A stretch of DNA of 64,000 nucleotides from Tipula vernalis (taxonomy: Eukaryota; Arthropoda; Insecta; Diptera; Tipulidae): assembly GCA_958295665.1 (NCBI GenBank), contig OY282558.1, forward strand, positions 185,234,015 through 185,298,014. The letters run 5' to 3'. Within the stretch, counting starts at the first letter, position 1. Every line of letters begins with the position of its first letter. A model generated the notes under the pieces. The model worked only from the letters and a program-made list of their open reading frames with translations, did no database searches and was not told the DNA's origin. The position numbers were made by a program, and so were the translations under genes. This document shows, in pieces, positions 1 to 12,100 of the stretch.

Positions 1-600
1 AAGTGATTTCATAAATTATGTCCTACGCCGATAAAATCGTTTAAGTACACGTGACAAATTTTTCCTATTAGACTATGTAGTACATTATTCATAGTTCTTT
101 GAAAGGTAGCTGGGCCTTTTTTCAGGCCAAACGGCATACGGGTAAACTAAAAATGGCACTTGTCCATTGCAAACGCTAATTTCTCTTGATATTTTCCATT
201 CATTGGGATCTGGTGAAAACCAGATTTAAGGTCTATCGTTGAAAAATAAACGGATTTACTATCGAGGATTTTCTCCATTTGAGATATTGGGAATTTATCG
301 TTTCAGGTTTTTTCGTTTAACTTCCGGTGGTCTATCGCTACTCGTATTTTTCGAATCCCCGAGGCGTCCATTTTGTTGTTTACTTTAAGTATTAATTTTG
401 AAGCCATTGTTAGTGGTTTGGGATCCCCTATAAGCACATTAAGCGTGGTTTTAAAATGTGCTGCTTTTTACGACCCTGGCGTTACCATTATCTCTTCCTT
501 TAATTTCTCGAAGCCTGGAACTAACCAATCCATTGTATTCAGCGTTATGGTATGACTATAGAAATTATACTGAGGGTATTCAGAGTAAATCGCGCTTAAG
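1..600 (-). pseudogene. Ty3/gypsy protease-RT remnant
   Basis: Read on the minus strand, this is a decayed Ty3/gypsy reverse transcriptase. Around 370-190 there is the N-terminal palm (lysine/arginine-rich VAIDHRKLNEKT, then YFSTIDLKSGFHQIP with the first catalytic Asp). It continues through a [19 protein letters not shown] stretch near 90-140 to a YLNDFI motif near 30-50, where family members carry YxDD, so one catalytic Asp reads as Asn. Stops interrupt the frame. The part at 400-600 would be the protease-RT linker. The copy runs off the left edge, so RNase H and integrase are not visible. Assignment to Ty3/gypsy is firm; the lineage is not determined. Confidence 0.75.
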
Positions 601-960
601 ATGTTCATTATAACACTTCAGATACGGAAGGAAATTTAGTCTTCCGTGCCCGAATTCTGAGTCCCTTGAAAATTTCCTATGCCTTTTTTTTGAGTTTCGC
701 CGGGGTTATTTTCATTTGGGTATCGTGACAAATTATCTTCAATTTTTTACGCGATCTTGTGGTTAATAATTAAGTTTTTACTAAACGTAATTGGCGGTTC
801 TTTCACCGAATACGTTTGCTTCCGATGGTTTGTCGGAATAAATTCGTTATTGTTTATTGTATTCATTCTGTGTTGGTTAGAATTCACTAGGTTTGTTTTT
901 TGTGGGTTATAACTGGTTTGTGCCATTTTTTTGGAACTAGCCGAAATTAGTCCGCGGTAG
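601..960. other. Unassigned, probably upstream part of gypsy remnant
   Basis: No frame of useful length is present on either strand. It lies directly 5' (minus strand) of the RT remnant, where protease and gag would be expected, and may be the eroded part of that element. I could not recognise a protease active site or zinc knuckle. Confidence 0.3.
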
Positions 961-1265
961 TTATTTATGTAGCCAGAGTCACAGAGTATATGACTCGGAA
1001 ACGGATGTGAGGACTACCGTAATAGTTATTCCAACTTGCGCCACGCGACCAGCGGGAAATACCAATTACTGAACTTCCTTGGGAACATCTTTAGTATTTG
1101 CCCCTAGATGCCAATAACAAGTATTTTTTACTCCAATAAGCTTTTTGCTAAATCATAACCCGTAAAAAAGTTATCGACATAAAGACTTCTGCCTTCATTG
1201 AGAGTCTTCTTAATGAAGGCAGAAGTCTTTCTGCTGCATTTGCTGTGATCCACTTATTGATACCT
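960..1265 (-). pseudogene. piggyBac transposase fragment
   Basis: The minus-strand translation contains LYVDNFFTGYDLAKSLLE followed by a stop, then in another frame NTKDVPKEV. In the DDE_Tnp_1_7 (piggyBac) family the Asp of a DN[FY]F motif is one of the catalytic acids, and it is followed about 25 residues later by a G-T-x-R-x-N-[RT]-K-x-[LV]-P-K segment. Order and spacing match. Only this short core survives, without terminal repeats, and it contains frameshifts. It is distinct from the larger piggyBac copy at 22.5-25.4 kb. A 19-bp perfect inverted repeat sits inside it. Confidence 0.6.
1181..1230. repeat. Perfect 19-bp inverted repeat, 12-nt loop
   Basis: The arms at 1181-1199 (AAAGACTTCTGCCTTCATT) and 1212-1230 are exact reverse complements, separated by 12 nt. 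The hairpin falls in the piggyBac fragment where the family would have continuous coding sequence, so it looks like a local inverted duplication rather than a functional RNA. Confidence 0.85.
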
Positions 1266-1397
1266 GCATGATGAGTTATTACTTTTGCGGTCATAGTTTG
1301 TTCGGCAAATCTCTTAATTTCGGTGACAATGTATTTGTCACTTTTTCATCCACAATAAGTCGAAAGATTTACAATGGAGTACCATGTCTCCCAATGA

Positions 1398-3345
1398 ATG
1401 GAAACGTTTTATGTTTCTCCTTATATTCAAAAAATATTAAAATCATGCTCAATAAAACTTCCACGTAATATTACATATTTTGGCACTACTTCAAACCAAA
1501 TACCACATCATGGTGAACCGTTATTAGCGCTGCCTAATAAATCGTCCCATAAAACTGTGTTGAAATCATCGTGCATTGTTCGTAAGCAAATTGAACTAAA
1601 AGAACTTGAAACAGTTCATAAATTGGAGAATGAGAGTATCAATAAAGAGATTGAATTCGCCATGTGTACAAGTAAATTGTTAAAAGAAATTGCGTTTTCC
1701 AAAGGTTCAGATACTTATGCTGAGTCAGTCTTCAATCAAGGCGCTACGGAAAGTCAGCAGTACACTAGAGAGTGGGTGAATAAACAGCAGCAGATAATTA
1801 ATAATCATGAATCAAAGCATAATATTCAACAGAAGCAATAACGAAAAGTAACACTAGCTCCTGATCAAGTAATGTCAAGAATGGTGATTTCGTTTAAAGA
1901 TCTACCTATTTTTAACGGAAACCCAGTGGAGTGGAACAAATTTATATCGGCTTATGTTTATTCTACGAAGCACTGCGGCTTATTCCAACGTAAACTATCT
2001 CGTTCGGTTGCAGAAGGCATTAAACCACCAGCACGTGTTGTAGTCAAGAATCGATTGATAATACCACATACAGTACCGGGCGCCATTGAAAAGCTTCGAG
2101 TGGTGATATGCTCCCTGATTCAGCAGGTGCGAAATTTACCAAATGTATGAGGCGATAGGTTCGAGTCACTTATTAGTTTGGATCTGATGTTGATAATTTA
2201 TGCTGGTTGGCAGAGGCATCAGGCTCCTGGGAGTGCCTTAAAAGTTTTGAGCTATGTCAAAATCTGGTCGAAAAATTAGCGTACAGCCTAGCTCTTGAAT
2301 GGGATAAACAGTTTACAATAACAAAGAAGTTGATTTGCCACCATTTGCGAGATGGTTGGATAAAGTGACTGAAAGTGCAGCACATGTATTAGTGCTCATC
2401 ATATGGGAACTACTGCTGACAATACCCTAAGCAGCTTGGTGTGTGAAGGGGAAAATCATCAGTCATTAAACTGCCCATGATTCAGAGCAATGCGTGTACC
2501 GCAACGGTGGGAGAAATTACTTGGAAAAGATGGTGCATGACACAATTATAAAAGGTGCAAAGCTGTAGCATCGACAACTGTGGAAAGCGGCATCACGCAT
2601 TAATCCATGTGGTGTAAAACCAATAGGAGCATTGACTAACAAAACGATGGGAGCATTCACAATACAACATTACATATAAAGATGCGCCCCAAAAGTACAG
2701 AAGTTTTATATCGAATCTTACCGGTGGTACTGTACGGGTCAAATAATGAACGAATTGAGACGTTCACATTATTAGACGGCAATGCAAACGGAACCATAAT
2801 CGATTCATCAGTAGCCGATAGATGAAATCTGGACGGCCGAAAGAGTGACGTCTATCTCAAATGGCAACGGATGAATGAATTACCACTAAAAGCAAGATCA
2901 TGGTACCTGCCAATGTTTTCGGTGACAAATCCAAACAAACCTGGAAAGGTACGACTTATTTGGGATGGAGCAGCAAAAGTAAATGGCGTTTCACTAAACA
3001 GTGAGCTTCTGAAAGGTTTGGATCGCATCAAAATCACGTATGGCGAGAATGGAGTTAATGGGTGCAATTCTGAGAACGCATCTTGCCCAAACAGTCGAGA
3101 AGGGACATAGTATCACCTTTGAATCACGACTCTTCTAGTCAGAATCAAAGACAGTTTTGAGCTGGTTCAAGTCTGATGCCCGACAATACAAACAATTCGT
3201 GGCCTTCAGAATAACTGATTGCCTGCAAAAGTTAACCGAAAAAGAATGTCACTGGATATTAACATGCCAGAATATCGCCATTGCAGCAACGAAGTTTAAA
3301 GATAAACTCGACCTCTCGACCAATTCATTATGGTTTTAAGGTCCC
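1398..3345 (+). pseudogene. BEL/Pao retrotransposon remnant (gag-pol)
   Basis: A decayed BEL/Pao copy with domains in the expected order. A gag N-terminal coiled region (about 1398-1841) is followed by the DUF1759-type gag core with FNGNPVEWNKFISAYVY (about 1890-2150). Next is a zinc-knuckle scrap CSIDNCGKRHHALIH near 2565-2610, a protease remnant near 2700-2820, and an RT N-terminus with [20 protein letters not shown] and [12 protein letters not shown] (2871-3030). An RNase H tail with SWFKSDARQYKQFVAFRI lies at 3157-3339. Most of RT between 3060 and 3120 is deleted, together with its YxDD box. There are several frameshifts, no LTRs and no integrase. It belongs to a different BEL lineage from the complete element at 8222-14776. 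Confidence 0.8.
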
Positions 3346-3399
3346 CAATACTTGTATAGGAGCAAAGTAATGGTGTAGTAATACCATTGAGAAAGAATT

Positions 3400-6300
3400 T
3401 GTAAAATTATGGTGAATATGGTCCAGTGTATGGTGACTCCAAGGATTTCCGCACCGCGTCAATGCGTAGAAAAACGTGGGTTTTATCCGTTAAATTTTTC
3501 GAAATAAAGATTTTGTCGGTGCAATGTCTGGAAGCTGGAGTCGGTTTAATTTCATCGAAGTGTTTTTTTAAATTCTGTATGAAGTCCGTTTGTGGAATTT
3601 TGTTGTCCGTGGTTTGGTCGAAAAACTGTCCTGCTATTCGTAGTGTACTTCCGTAAACTACAATAGTTCTGCTGGTATGGCCTTCATTTCAGTACTATGC
3701 GTAGTCCGTATGCTGCTTCAGTCCGTCCTGCCATGACACATTAATGCGGATTTTAACACTCGATGGTCGATGCCACCGATCTATCATTCCGTTATATTTA
3801 GGGTTGTTGCTTGTAGGGGAGATCCCAATAGTTTCGATAACTTAGTAAAGAGATTCGAACTGTGCTCCTTGGTCAGTTACAATGAAATCAGTAATGCCCG
3901 GAACTGGAATCGTCTCAGCCCAACGTGTGTAACGATCTATTAACGTCACACAATAACTATTGTTTCCAGAAATTGGTAATGTACCAATGATGTCTAGATG
4001 AATTTCAGAAAATCGTCGCGATGCAACTACAAATGTACCGAGAGATATATGTATATGGCTTGAAATGTTTGATTTTTGACATGGCATACAATTTTGAGCC
4101 ATTATTCTTGAATATTTTGTGATGGAGGGCCATATAACATTCTTAGTTAAAAGTTTCAATGAAGGTCGTATACGCGGATGTGATAAATTATGTAAAGATT
4201 CAAAAACAATTTGCCGAAAACTTAGTGGAATAAAAGGTCTTGATATACCGGTTAAAACATCACGCTATTACTGTATAATCAATACTTTCGGGCATTCAAA
4301 TTTGATTAATAAGTGAGAGGGTATCTGCTACGACATTATTTACGCCGGAGATGTGTTGTATAACGGTAGTAAATTGGCCGATGAAATCAAGGTCTCGAAA
4401 TTGTCGCGGTGATGATTTTTCTGGATTTTTTAATGATACGTGTTAAAGATACGTGAACAGTGTGAACTCACGACCCTCTAACAAATATTTGAAGAGCTTA
4501 ATATCAGAATAAGTTGCAAGTAATTCTCTGTCATAAGCACTGTACGATGTTGGGTTTCATTCAGTCGTACTGAGAAGAAAATGAGTGGTTCCCAAGCACC
4601 TGCAATATATTGCTGGAGCAGGGCCCCAATCACCGTGTCCGATGCGTCGACCATGTTAGCTAACCTAGTCGTAAGTAACGTCGCTTGATTTTACTGTTTT
4701 TCTTGTAACCTTTCAAGAAATCATTCAATAAAATTTGGTTCAGAGTTGCGTTTAGGATGAAACGGCTGTAAAAATTAATCATACCTCAAAATCTTTTGAG
4801 ATGATTAACTGTAGTTGGACGCTCATAATTTTTGATTAACCGTATGCCCTTTGAAGGTAATCTCGTGTGCAGCGAAAACACATTTATCTAGATTTATGAT
4901 CAAACTATGTTCCAAGAATTTTTGTAAGACTAACATTTAGATGGTCTAAATGTTCTTCGAAAGATTTAGGCCGGTCAATATTGAATGCATCAATCTTTGT
5001 AAAGTTTGTGCTGCATTCCTAAGGCTGAAGGTCATTTTGGAGAACTCGAATCGAAACCAAAGAGTGTCGTGATGGCAATTTTTGGAATATCGGAAGGAAC
5101 GTATCGTCGAATATATCGATAAGAACGTAAATATTGTGTACCCTCTAAGCTGATACGAAAAGTCTTGAAGATGTGGTATCGGATATTTGATATTGTTCAA
5201 CGCTCTATAATCGCCGCATAGTTTCTAGGTATCATTTTTTTTCATTACCAATTGTAATGGACTTGACCACGCACTGCTACTGGGACAACAAATGCCCTAT
5301 GACATCAAACGTTCGAATTCGTTTTTCGCGATTTTCAATTTGTCGGGAGCCGGTCTCCGCATTTTGCAAGCTGCTGGTTGTCCAATTGTCTCTAACCGGT
5401 GTGTTACGGTTTGTCTTATTAAGTTCTTACTTAGTGCACCCTTCTTAAATTCATGAAATTCCGACTTGTCCTGAATTCTTTGTAATGGTTCCTTTGACAA
5501 ACAAGGAGGTTAATGGGTCTATTATCCTCTGTCCCTGGATGTCCACCAACAATGCTTTATGAAATCTGATCCTAATATTGGAATGGACACATCTGCTATT
5601 ATATACTCCCACATAAATTCTCTACGTAGCCCAATGTCTAATTTCATTACTTTTATACCGAAAGCTTTGACTGGTGTCCCATATTTGCTGCAAATAAACT
5701 TGTTGCAGTTACCGAAAGAATGTTTTTGTAGGATTTGGCTGGTAATACTAAAATGTCTGTGCCGGTGTCGATTAGAAAGTTTAATTTTGAACGCGTGTCA
5801 AAAATGAGTAGTCGACTGATGGTGTTACCACCAATAGCCGCCGTCGCGTCGCCTGTTGATGGGAACTTAAAAATCCTTCTTCTGCTAGGGACTTTTTAAT
5901 GCATCGAAAAATTTGCATCTTGGTACACAACTTGTAATGATAATATCATTGACCGAATTTTGGATTTATTTTGTTTCGCGAAGACGAACGAGAACAATTT
6001 TTAAGACTATATTCTGAATTGTGGTTTGAACGCGACCGTGAATTTTTAAACGCACCACATAGTTGGAGTTTTTGTGTCAACATTCGTTGGTACAGTGTAT
6101 ACTGTAATTTTTTGATTTGTGCTGAGTTTGCTTGTGCCAATGTTTTAGCTCGTGTTGCTGACCTGGGGCGGAAGTTTCCTCATCCGCAACTGCTTGAGCG
6201 TGTGCTCGTCAAAAGCTGTTCCAGCATTGAAACGGAACTTGTTCAAGAGTTGTGATAGCTTCTGATCTCCCAAGGTAACAAATTATTTAATTTTTTTCGC

Positions 6301-6640
6301 TAAATGTTGTAAAAGGAGTTTGTCCTTTGTCACGAAATATGAGACCTGCAAACGTTTCATGGTGCCTCGAATCTAATGCTGCGAGCGTGGCTATACCTGA
6401 TCTTTTCGGATTTGATTCCTGACAACTCGAAAGTTTGCTCAATTATATTAAAGCACACGGCTGGATTTTGTGTATATAGTACCTGTGGTAGCTTGAACGT
6501 GATGTGTCCAACGTGAACGCCTGAAACTATCGGAGCGGCAATCCATTCTTTTGTCAAACGATTTAAAACAAATGAACATTTTGGCTCCAAATGTTCGGAT
6601 ATAGGGAGCAATAAATCGTCATCGTCATTTTACGAATTTT
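3400..6640 (-). pseudogene. Ty3/gypsy gag-pol remnant, near full length
   Basis: Minus-strand order is gag, protease, RT, RNase H, integrase. Gag lies at 6611-6357 (hydrophobic core with an ELSGI motif). The protease around 5900-5600 has an IDTG-type active site. RT lies at 5500-4946 (YPIPHLQDFSYQLRG, then FSKMTFSLRNAAQTLQRLM). RNase H near 4700-4440 has VDASDTVIGALLQQ, followed by GVNNVVADTLS near 4330. The integrase covers 4160-3842 (zinc-finger CMPCQK, then core LDIIGTLP and FIVTDQGAQFESLY), and its C-terminal part lies at 3660-3410 with VFLRIDAVRKSLESPYTGPY. This layout fits the CsRn1-like branch of Ty3/gypsy. Many stops and frameshifts make it inactive. No LTR was recognised at either side. 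Confidence 0.8.
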
Positions 6641-6649
6641 TTCAAATCA

Positions 6650-7450
6650 ATTGAGAATAATTCACTCGCTTTTTACACTGATATCCGTGGTTTGGTTTCC
6701 ACAATGCACCATGCATATAATTCCAAAGATTACCGATTGTTTATCGATTCCTCCAAAAGTAGTTTGAAGGCAGTTCTCTTCCACGTTACCAACTCAAAAA
6801 ATCCGTTCCAATTGCACTCAGCACAAATACAAAAGGAAACTTATGCATCAATGAATAAAATCATTGATTTGATTAAATAAAACGACCATCAGTGGAAAGT
6901 TTGTGCAGACTTAAAAGTGATAGCTCTTTTATATGCTTGCGGAATACACGTTTTGAAGGCGACCACTACAACGAACGGAACTGGGCTTTACGTAAGCACA
7001 GGTGAAAAAATATTGCTTCATATCAAAGTTGGAATAGGTTAAAGTTTTATAAAAGCGCTGAATCAAGATGGAAATGCGTTCTTCGAATTGGGTCCCATTT
7101 TTCTACGGTTAAGTGGAACGAAAATAAAAGAAGGTTGATGTTTGAATCTATTCGAATCTAAGTTTTGATCAAATGAAATTTCATTTCACATCATGTTTTT
7201 TATTACAGGAATACTTAATGGACCGGATCTTCGTCGTTTAATGAACGATATTGCATTTGAAAATGCTTTGAGTGAACGAGAGCAAATAGGTACCTTTTTT
7301 GCATTGACGATGAGCACGGCGAGCGTTTTCAGCAAGTGACGGCAAGGCTGGAAAATTGGTACAGCGGCAAAAAGCTACATGCACTCTTGGTTGACATTTA
7401 TTGGAATTTACAAGAGGAAGAAGATCCCGAAGACGATACAAAAGAATCAG
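6650..7450 (+). pseudogene. Decayed arthropod repeat protein (DEHGERF family)
   Basis: Pieces of one protein lie in order: YRLFIDSSKSSLKAVLFHV (near 6730-6790), VCADLKVIAL-like sequence (6900-6930), FIKALNQDGNAF (7050-7080), LSGTKIKEGILNGPDLRRLM, and DDEHGERFQQVTARLENWYSG (7300-7370) followed by an acidic tail. I recognise this set as a protein family found in many copies in arthropod genomes, of unknown function and probably transposon-borne. KIKE and GILNGPD are separated by a 75-nt GT-AG intron at 7134-7208. A further portion before the DEHGERF motif is deleted, and stops and frameshifts are present. Family recognition comes from memory of the motif, not from a search. Confidence 0.6.
7134..7208 (+). 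other. Intron in DEHGERF-family pseudogene
   Basis: GT at 7134 and TTATTACAG ending at 7208. Joining the flanks keeps the reading frame (glycine codon split after its first base) and restores the family's KIKEG-x-x-x-GP spacing. An intron argues against a processed retrocopy. Confidence 0.6.
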
Positions 7451-7849
7451 AAAATTAAAATTGAAAGAATTATGAAAAATCACCATAAAATGGTCACCAA
7501 AATCACCAAAAAAATAACACAACAATGTGAATGTGGATGTGATTTTTCGGTCTTGATATGTTCGGCAAAGTGGTTTGCCTTGACTTGCGCAACAACTTTG
7601 CTGAAGAAAGCATAACGAAAATCTTAATGGTTCAAGAGCTATCAACATAAAAATGAATGTACATTTTGACAAATTTTTGACTCTGAGCCAAAATATGTCG
7701 AAAGGGATATCTCAAAAATGCAGACTAACTTTGAAATGGGACTAGCACTTATTATTACTCGGTATATCACAAAAATCGTTATAAAAAATCGGTTTCCGAG
7801 GGTATTAGGTGTATTATTCAAAGACATTCTAACTTAAAATTTTTAAGTC
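7451..7849. other. No feature recognised
   Basis: Short overlapping frames on both strands with no motif that I recognise. It lies between the DEHGERF pseudogene and the gag fragment of the next element. Confidence 0.4.
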
Positions 7850-8216
7850 GTTGACCTCTATGAATTCTGTTAATATTGGTTCTCGTAATTCTAAAGACGG
7901 TACAATATCTGCAACTACTTCACACCAGTTGATAAATTCTATTTTGACAGAAGAACTGGCTCACTTCGTGGAACTGGCTCGGAAAATTGCAATAGGTAAC
8001 AATAAGTCATGACTTCTATACGTGCACCTATAGATAATCTAAATCCATCAAATCTAATAATCCGTAGTACCCAGAGGTTAATTTGCCACCTAACGAAAAT
8101 ATTTAACCGAATGATTTTGTAGTGCTAATTCAAAAATCTCTCGATCAAACACAGGATCACCAAATTATTTTAGTAATTTTCATTCGGCTTTACTACCTAT
8201 TCATAAATGGAACATA
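7850..8216 (+). pseudogene. 5' gag part of split Ty3/gypsy element
   Basis: This is the left half of a decayed gag whose right half lies at 14782-15414, beyond the BEL insertion. In one frame near 8100-8216 the translation ends LLPIHKWNIYY directly at the insertion point. The right flank reopens with a DRFLYRVEHL stretch. Together these form the P-x-x-KW ... FLYRVE arrangement of a Ty3/gypsy gag. The frame is shifted and carries stops upstream, so the start cannot be fixed. The assignment rests mainly on continuity across the insertion. Confidence 0.5.
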
Positions 8217-8221
8217 TACTA
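8217..8221. repeat. Target site duplication, left (TACTA)
   Basis: TACTA immediately precedes the TG of the 5' LTR and matches 14777-14781 exactly. Five bp fits BEL/Pao integration. Confidence 0.9.
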
Positions 8222-8733
8222 TGTTCGAGGATCACTGATGATGATGTAAAAACCTAATCTAAAAATAGTTAAATTGATTAGTTTTTACATAAATTGTATT
8301 ATAAATCGCTTTATGTTAAATTTTTACCTTTTGTTTATATCCAAGTTAATGACAGATCACTTTATAAATTTCAACACCAGGGAAACCATAAATGTAGACC
8401 AAATATAAATGTAGACCAAATATTAACGTAGACCAAATGAGTGCGTTTCATGTTTGTAACTATAAATATTAATGGCCATCTATCAGTAATAACTAGTATT
8501 AACTAAATGTCAATTATGTAATTGTCCATAACCAAAAAAAATTGTAATCTTTCTTCTTTTACGAACTCTTGGAGAGTCAACAACACAAATAAATTATAAA
8601 TTATAAAATAAAATAAAAATAAAACAAAGAAATAAATTGCCGATAAAATAAAATACCATTTGGCTCCAATTACTTAAGCAAGACCAAATTTAAGATTATA
8701 CGTTGAATTAACAACGTTTCGGTAATTAATCCA
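8222..8733 (+). repeat. BEL/Pao 5' LTR
   Basis: 512 bp, starting TGTTCGAGGATCACTGATGA and ending GGTAATTAATCCA. It matches 14265-14776 with one substitution seen by eye. It contains three short GTAGACCAAAT-type direct repeats (about 8393-8440) and an AATAAA-rich A/T segment near 8590-8650 that may hold the polyadenylation signal. Confidence 0.95.
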
Positions 8734-8751
8734 TGGTCCTTCGAGCCGGAT
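8734..8751 (+). promoter_or_regulatory. Primer binding site, tRNA-Tyr
   Basis: TGGTCCTTCGAGCCGGAT abuts the LTR. Its reverse complement ends ...CTCGAAGGACCA, which matches the 3' end of insect tRNA-Tyr (acceptor CCTTCGA... pairing) plus CCA. The tRNA identity is from memory of the Drosophila sequence. Confidence 0.8.
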
Positions 8752-9131
8752 ACAACGATATAATCCAGCAATTAAGATAGATACCATCGTTGAATTCCAA
8801 TCAGCATTAAGAGAATACATTTGCCACCGCTACCAGCCACCGCCGCCACCACCATCAAATTGCTAATCATCCAAGATCAATAACGTGAGTAATTCATATA
8901 ATTTTAATACTAAAAGGCGTTCAATAACCAAATTATAATTAATACGTGCGTTAATAAAACTAACATATTTGGTACGCGAAAATTATAAACAAGAAATAAG
9001 CGAAGCTCGAACCAAATCGAATAATAAAGCGTAGTGAAATAAAAATTCATTGAATCTTGTTAATTTACCAAAGTGAACAACTAAAAATAGAAAATTATTG
9101 ATCAAAATATTTTGTGGTAAATCAATTCAAA

Positions 9132-12100
9132 ATGGAAGCCTTAAAAAAGCAACGTGGTGTGATTAAGGGGTCTATGACAAAACTGCTCGCCTATACAAGA
9201 ACCAACCTGGACAAAGCTAACATCGATGAAATATATGTTAAAATAAGTCGGACACAACAATTAATGAACGAATTCACGGAAGTCGAGAAACAAATATTTT
9301 GTGAAGATATTGCTATCGAATCGGATCTATCAGACTTCGAAGATAATTATTATGCAGTGTTAGCCGGCTTAAATGCAAACATCCGAAAGCGAAGCCTTAC
9401 CACACCAATAACGCAACTGAATAATACCAGTTTTAATACGTCACAATTGCAAAGAACCGAAATTCGTTTACCAAAGATTGCCATTCCCACGTTTGATGGA
9501 AATTATATGGAGTGGCAATCTTTCTACGATATCTACACATCAACGATTCACAGCAAAGATGACTTAACGGCAGCAATAAAATTCCAATATTTGAAAGGCT
9601 TAGTCAAGGGTGAACCAGCTGCTCTAATTCGTCACTTTCCAATCACTGACGCAAATTATAATGAAGCATTTCAAAAATTAATTCAACGCTACGATAGAAA
9701 ACATTATACGATCACCACATTTATTAAGACGTTTATGGAACATCCAGCTATCACACAACCAACGTCAACCAATATTAGAAAAATGGCCGATGCGTTTGAC
9801 GAAGTCATCCGAGGACTCAAAGCGCTAGGTACAAATGCGGAAAGCCGAGATCACTGGCTAATATACATTGCATTAACAAAAGTGGACAGTGAAAGTAGAG
9901 CACTATGGGCACAAGAAACCGCTGGAACAGATTCTGAAACTTTTGATAAGTTGTTGAAATTTTTGAATAAGCGAACAGTGGCGCTAGAGACGGAAAAAGG
10001 ATTCAGCCAGAAGCTACAATCAACTCGATCAACGAAACTGCGAACATTTACAACAACCACCTTTCCTGTGTGCTCAATATGTAACCAAGGCGAGCACTTA
10101 ATTCATCAATGCGAGAAATTTAAGACCATGTCAGCTGAACAACGCTCAACGATGATAAAAACCATGTCCCGCTGTTTCAACTGTTTAAGTAAGAGCCATC
10201 GAGGGTATGATTGTAAATCGAAGGCACGGTGCCAAAAGTGCCATCGAAAACATCATTCGTTGTTACACGAAGCAGTTTTGGATTACAATTCCAATCAAGA
10301 TGACACTAACCGAGTAACGACAGAAGTAATAACCCCTAAGGATCAATCAGCTAAATCTACGACGTGCGCCAACACATCGGTTAATGTCGCTAGAACTATA
10401 TTACCAACAGCTATAATAAATATTCGGGATCGCCATGGAGAATTCCATATTATTAGAGCGCTATTAGATTCAGCATCCGAGTCTTCATTTATTTCTGAAT
10501 CCTGCGTTCAACATCTAAATCTAGATCGCCATCATGGGCGCCTACTGATAAAAGGAATCGGTGAAAGTACCGTTGGCCAAACAAGAGGTACAAGTGAGCT
10601 ATGGATTGCTCCTACCAGAGACACTCAACCAGAATGGAAAGTTGACGCATACATCGTGTCTAAAATTGTCACTAAACGTACTGGCTGTAGTAACACATTC
10701 GACGATAACGTAATATTGAGCGACATACCATTAGCCGATCCAACATTTAACGAGCCTGGAACCATAGATGTACTACTTGGGGTCGATATATTTGCAAAAG
10801 CGATGCAAGGAGAAACGCGTGCACTAAGTAGTGGCCTCATCGCAATGAAGACAATATTTGGGTGGGTGATAGCAGGCACCAGCAAAGTTTCGGATCAACC
10901 AGAAACTGCAAATTTTAACATTTTGATCGATATTGATCGCAGCCTTAGACAATTTTGGGAAGTGGAGGAGATTCCCAGTCCACACAGTCAATCAACCGAA
11001 GAAGAAGCATGCGAGAAGCTTTATACAACCACTACGACTAAAAGTGAAGACAATAAGTTCAATGTGCGTCTACCGTTTCGTGAGCGCTCTGGTACAGTGG
11101 GCTCATCTTTTCATGTCGCAATGAGTAGATTATATTTTGTAGAACGGAAATTTAGAGTGAATAACGATTTTAAAGATATGTACAAACAATTTATGAGAGA
11201 GTACATCGAACTTGGGCATATGAGCAAAATCAAGGGACCAGTATCACAGGGCATTTATTATTTACCGCATCATGGTGTGCTTCGAGAATCAAGCTCTACC
11301 ACGAAATTAAGGGTCGTTTTCGATGGGTCCGCTAAAGCTACAAATGGCGTATCTTTAAACGACGTATTGATGGTTGGACCAACCATCCAAGACTCGCTTA
11401 CTCAAATTCTAATTCGCTTCAGACAACATAAGTTTGTCCTCACCGGTGACATTGAAAAAATGTACCGACAAGTCTGGATGTCAGAAGACGATCGACGTCA
11501 TCAAAATATATTATGGAGAGATGATCCACGTATGCCGGTACAGAGGTATCAGCTCAATACTTTGACATATGGAATTGCCTCTGCACCATTCCTCGCGATC
11601 AGAAGTATACAACAAGTTGGCATCATGAATTTGAAAACATCACCTTCAGCGGCAAGAACAATTATGCGCGACTTTTACGTAGACGACTTGATGACCGGGG
11701 CAGAAACAAACCAAGAACTTTTGATGCTAATGAAATCTGTTATCAACCTGTTGAGCAACCACGGTTTCAACTTAAGAAAATTACGATCTAACAGCAGTTC
11801 ATTACAATCGTTCATAGAAGTTAATCAAAGTAACACGGTGAAATCAATAAGTAGTTATCCAACTTCAATTAAGGTTCTTGGACTATCATGGGAACCTAAT
11901 CATGATACATTCAAATTCAGTTGTCAGCTGAGTGATTGCAAAGTACACTCGAAACGAACACTATTATCAGAAGCCAGCAAAATATTTGACCCTCTAGGGT
12001 GGATCTCTCCTTTGACTGTTAAGGTCAAAATCCTATTTCAAAACCTCTGGCTCCAAGATTTATTATGGGATGATGAATTGCCAAATTATATACGTCAGTC

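Noticed and set aside
9114..9131. Earlier GTG start for the BEL polyprotein
   Set aside because: GTG is not a normal eukaryotic start; the first ATG at 9132 has an acceptable context and no domain is lost.
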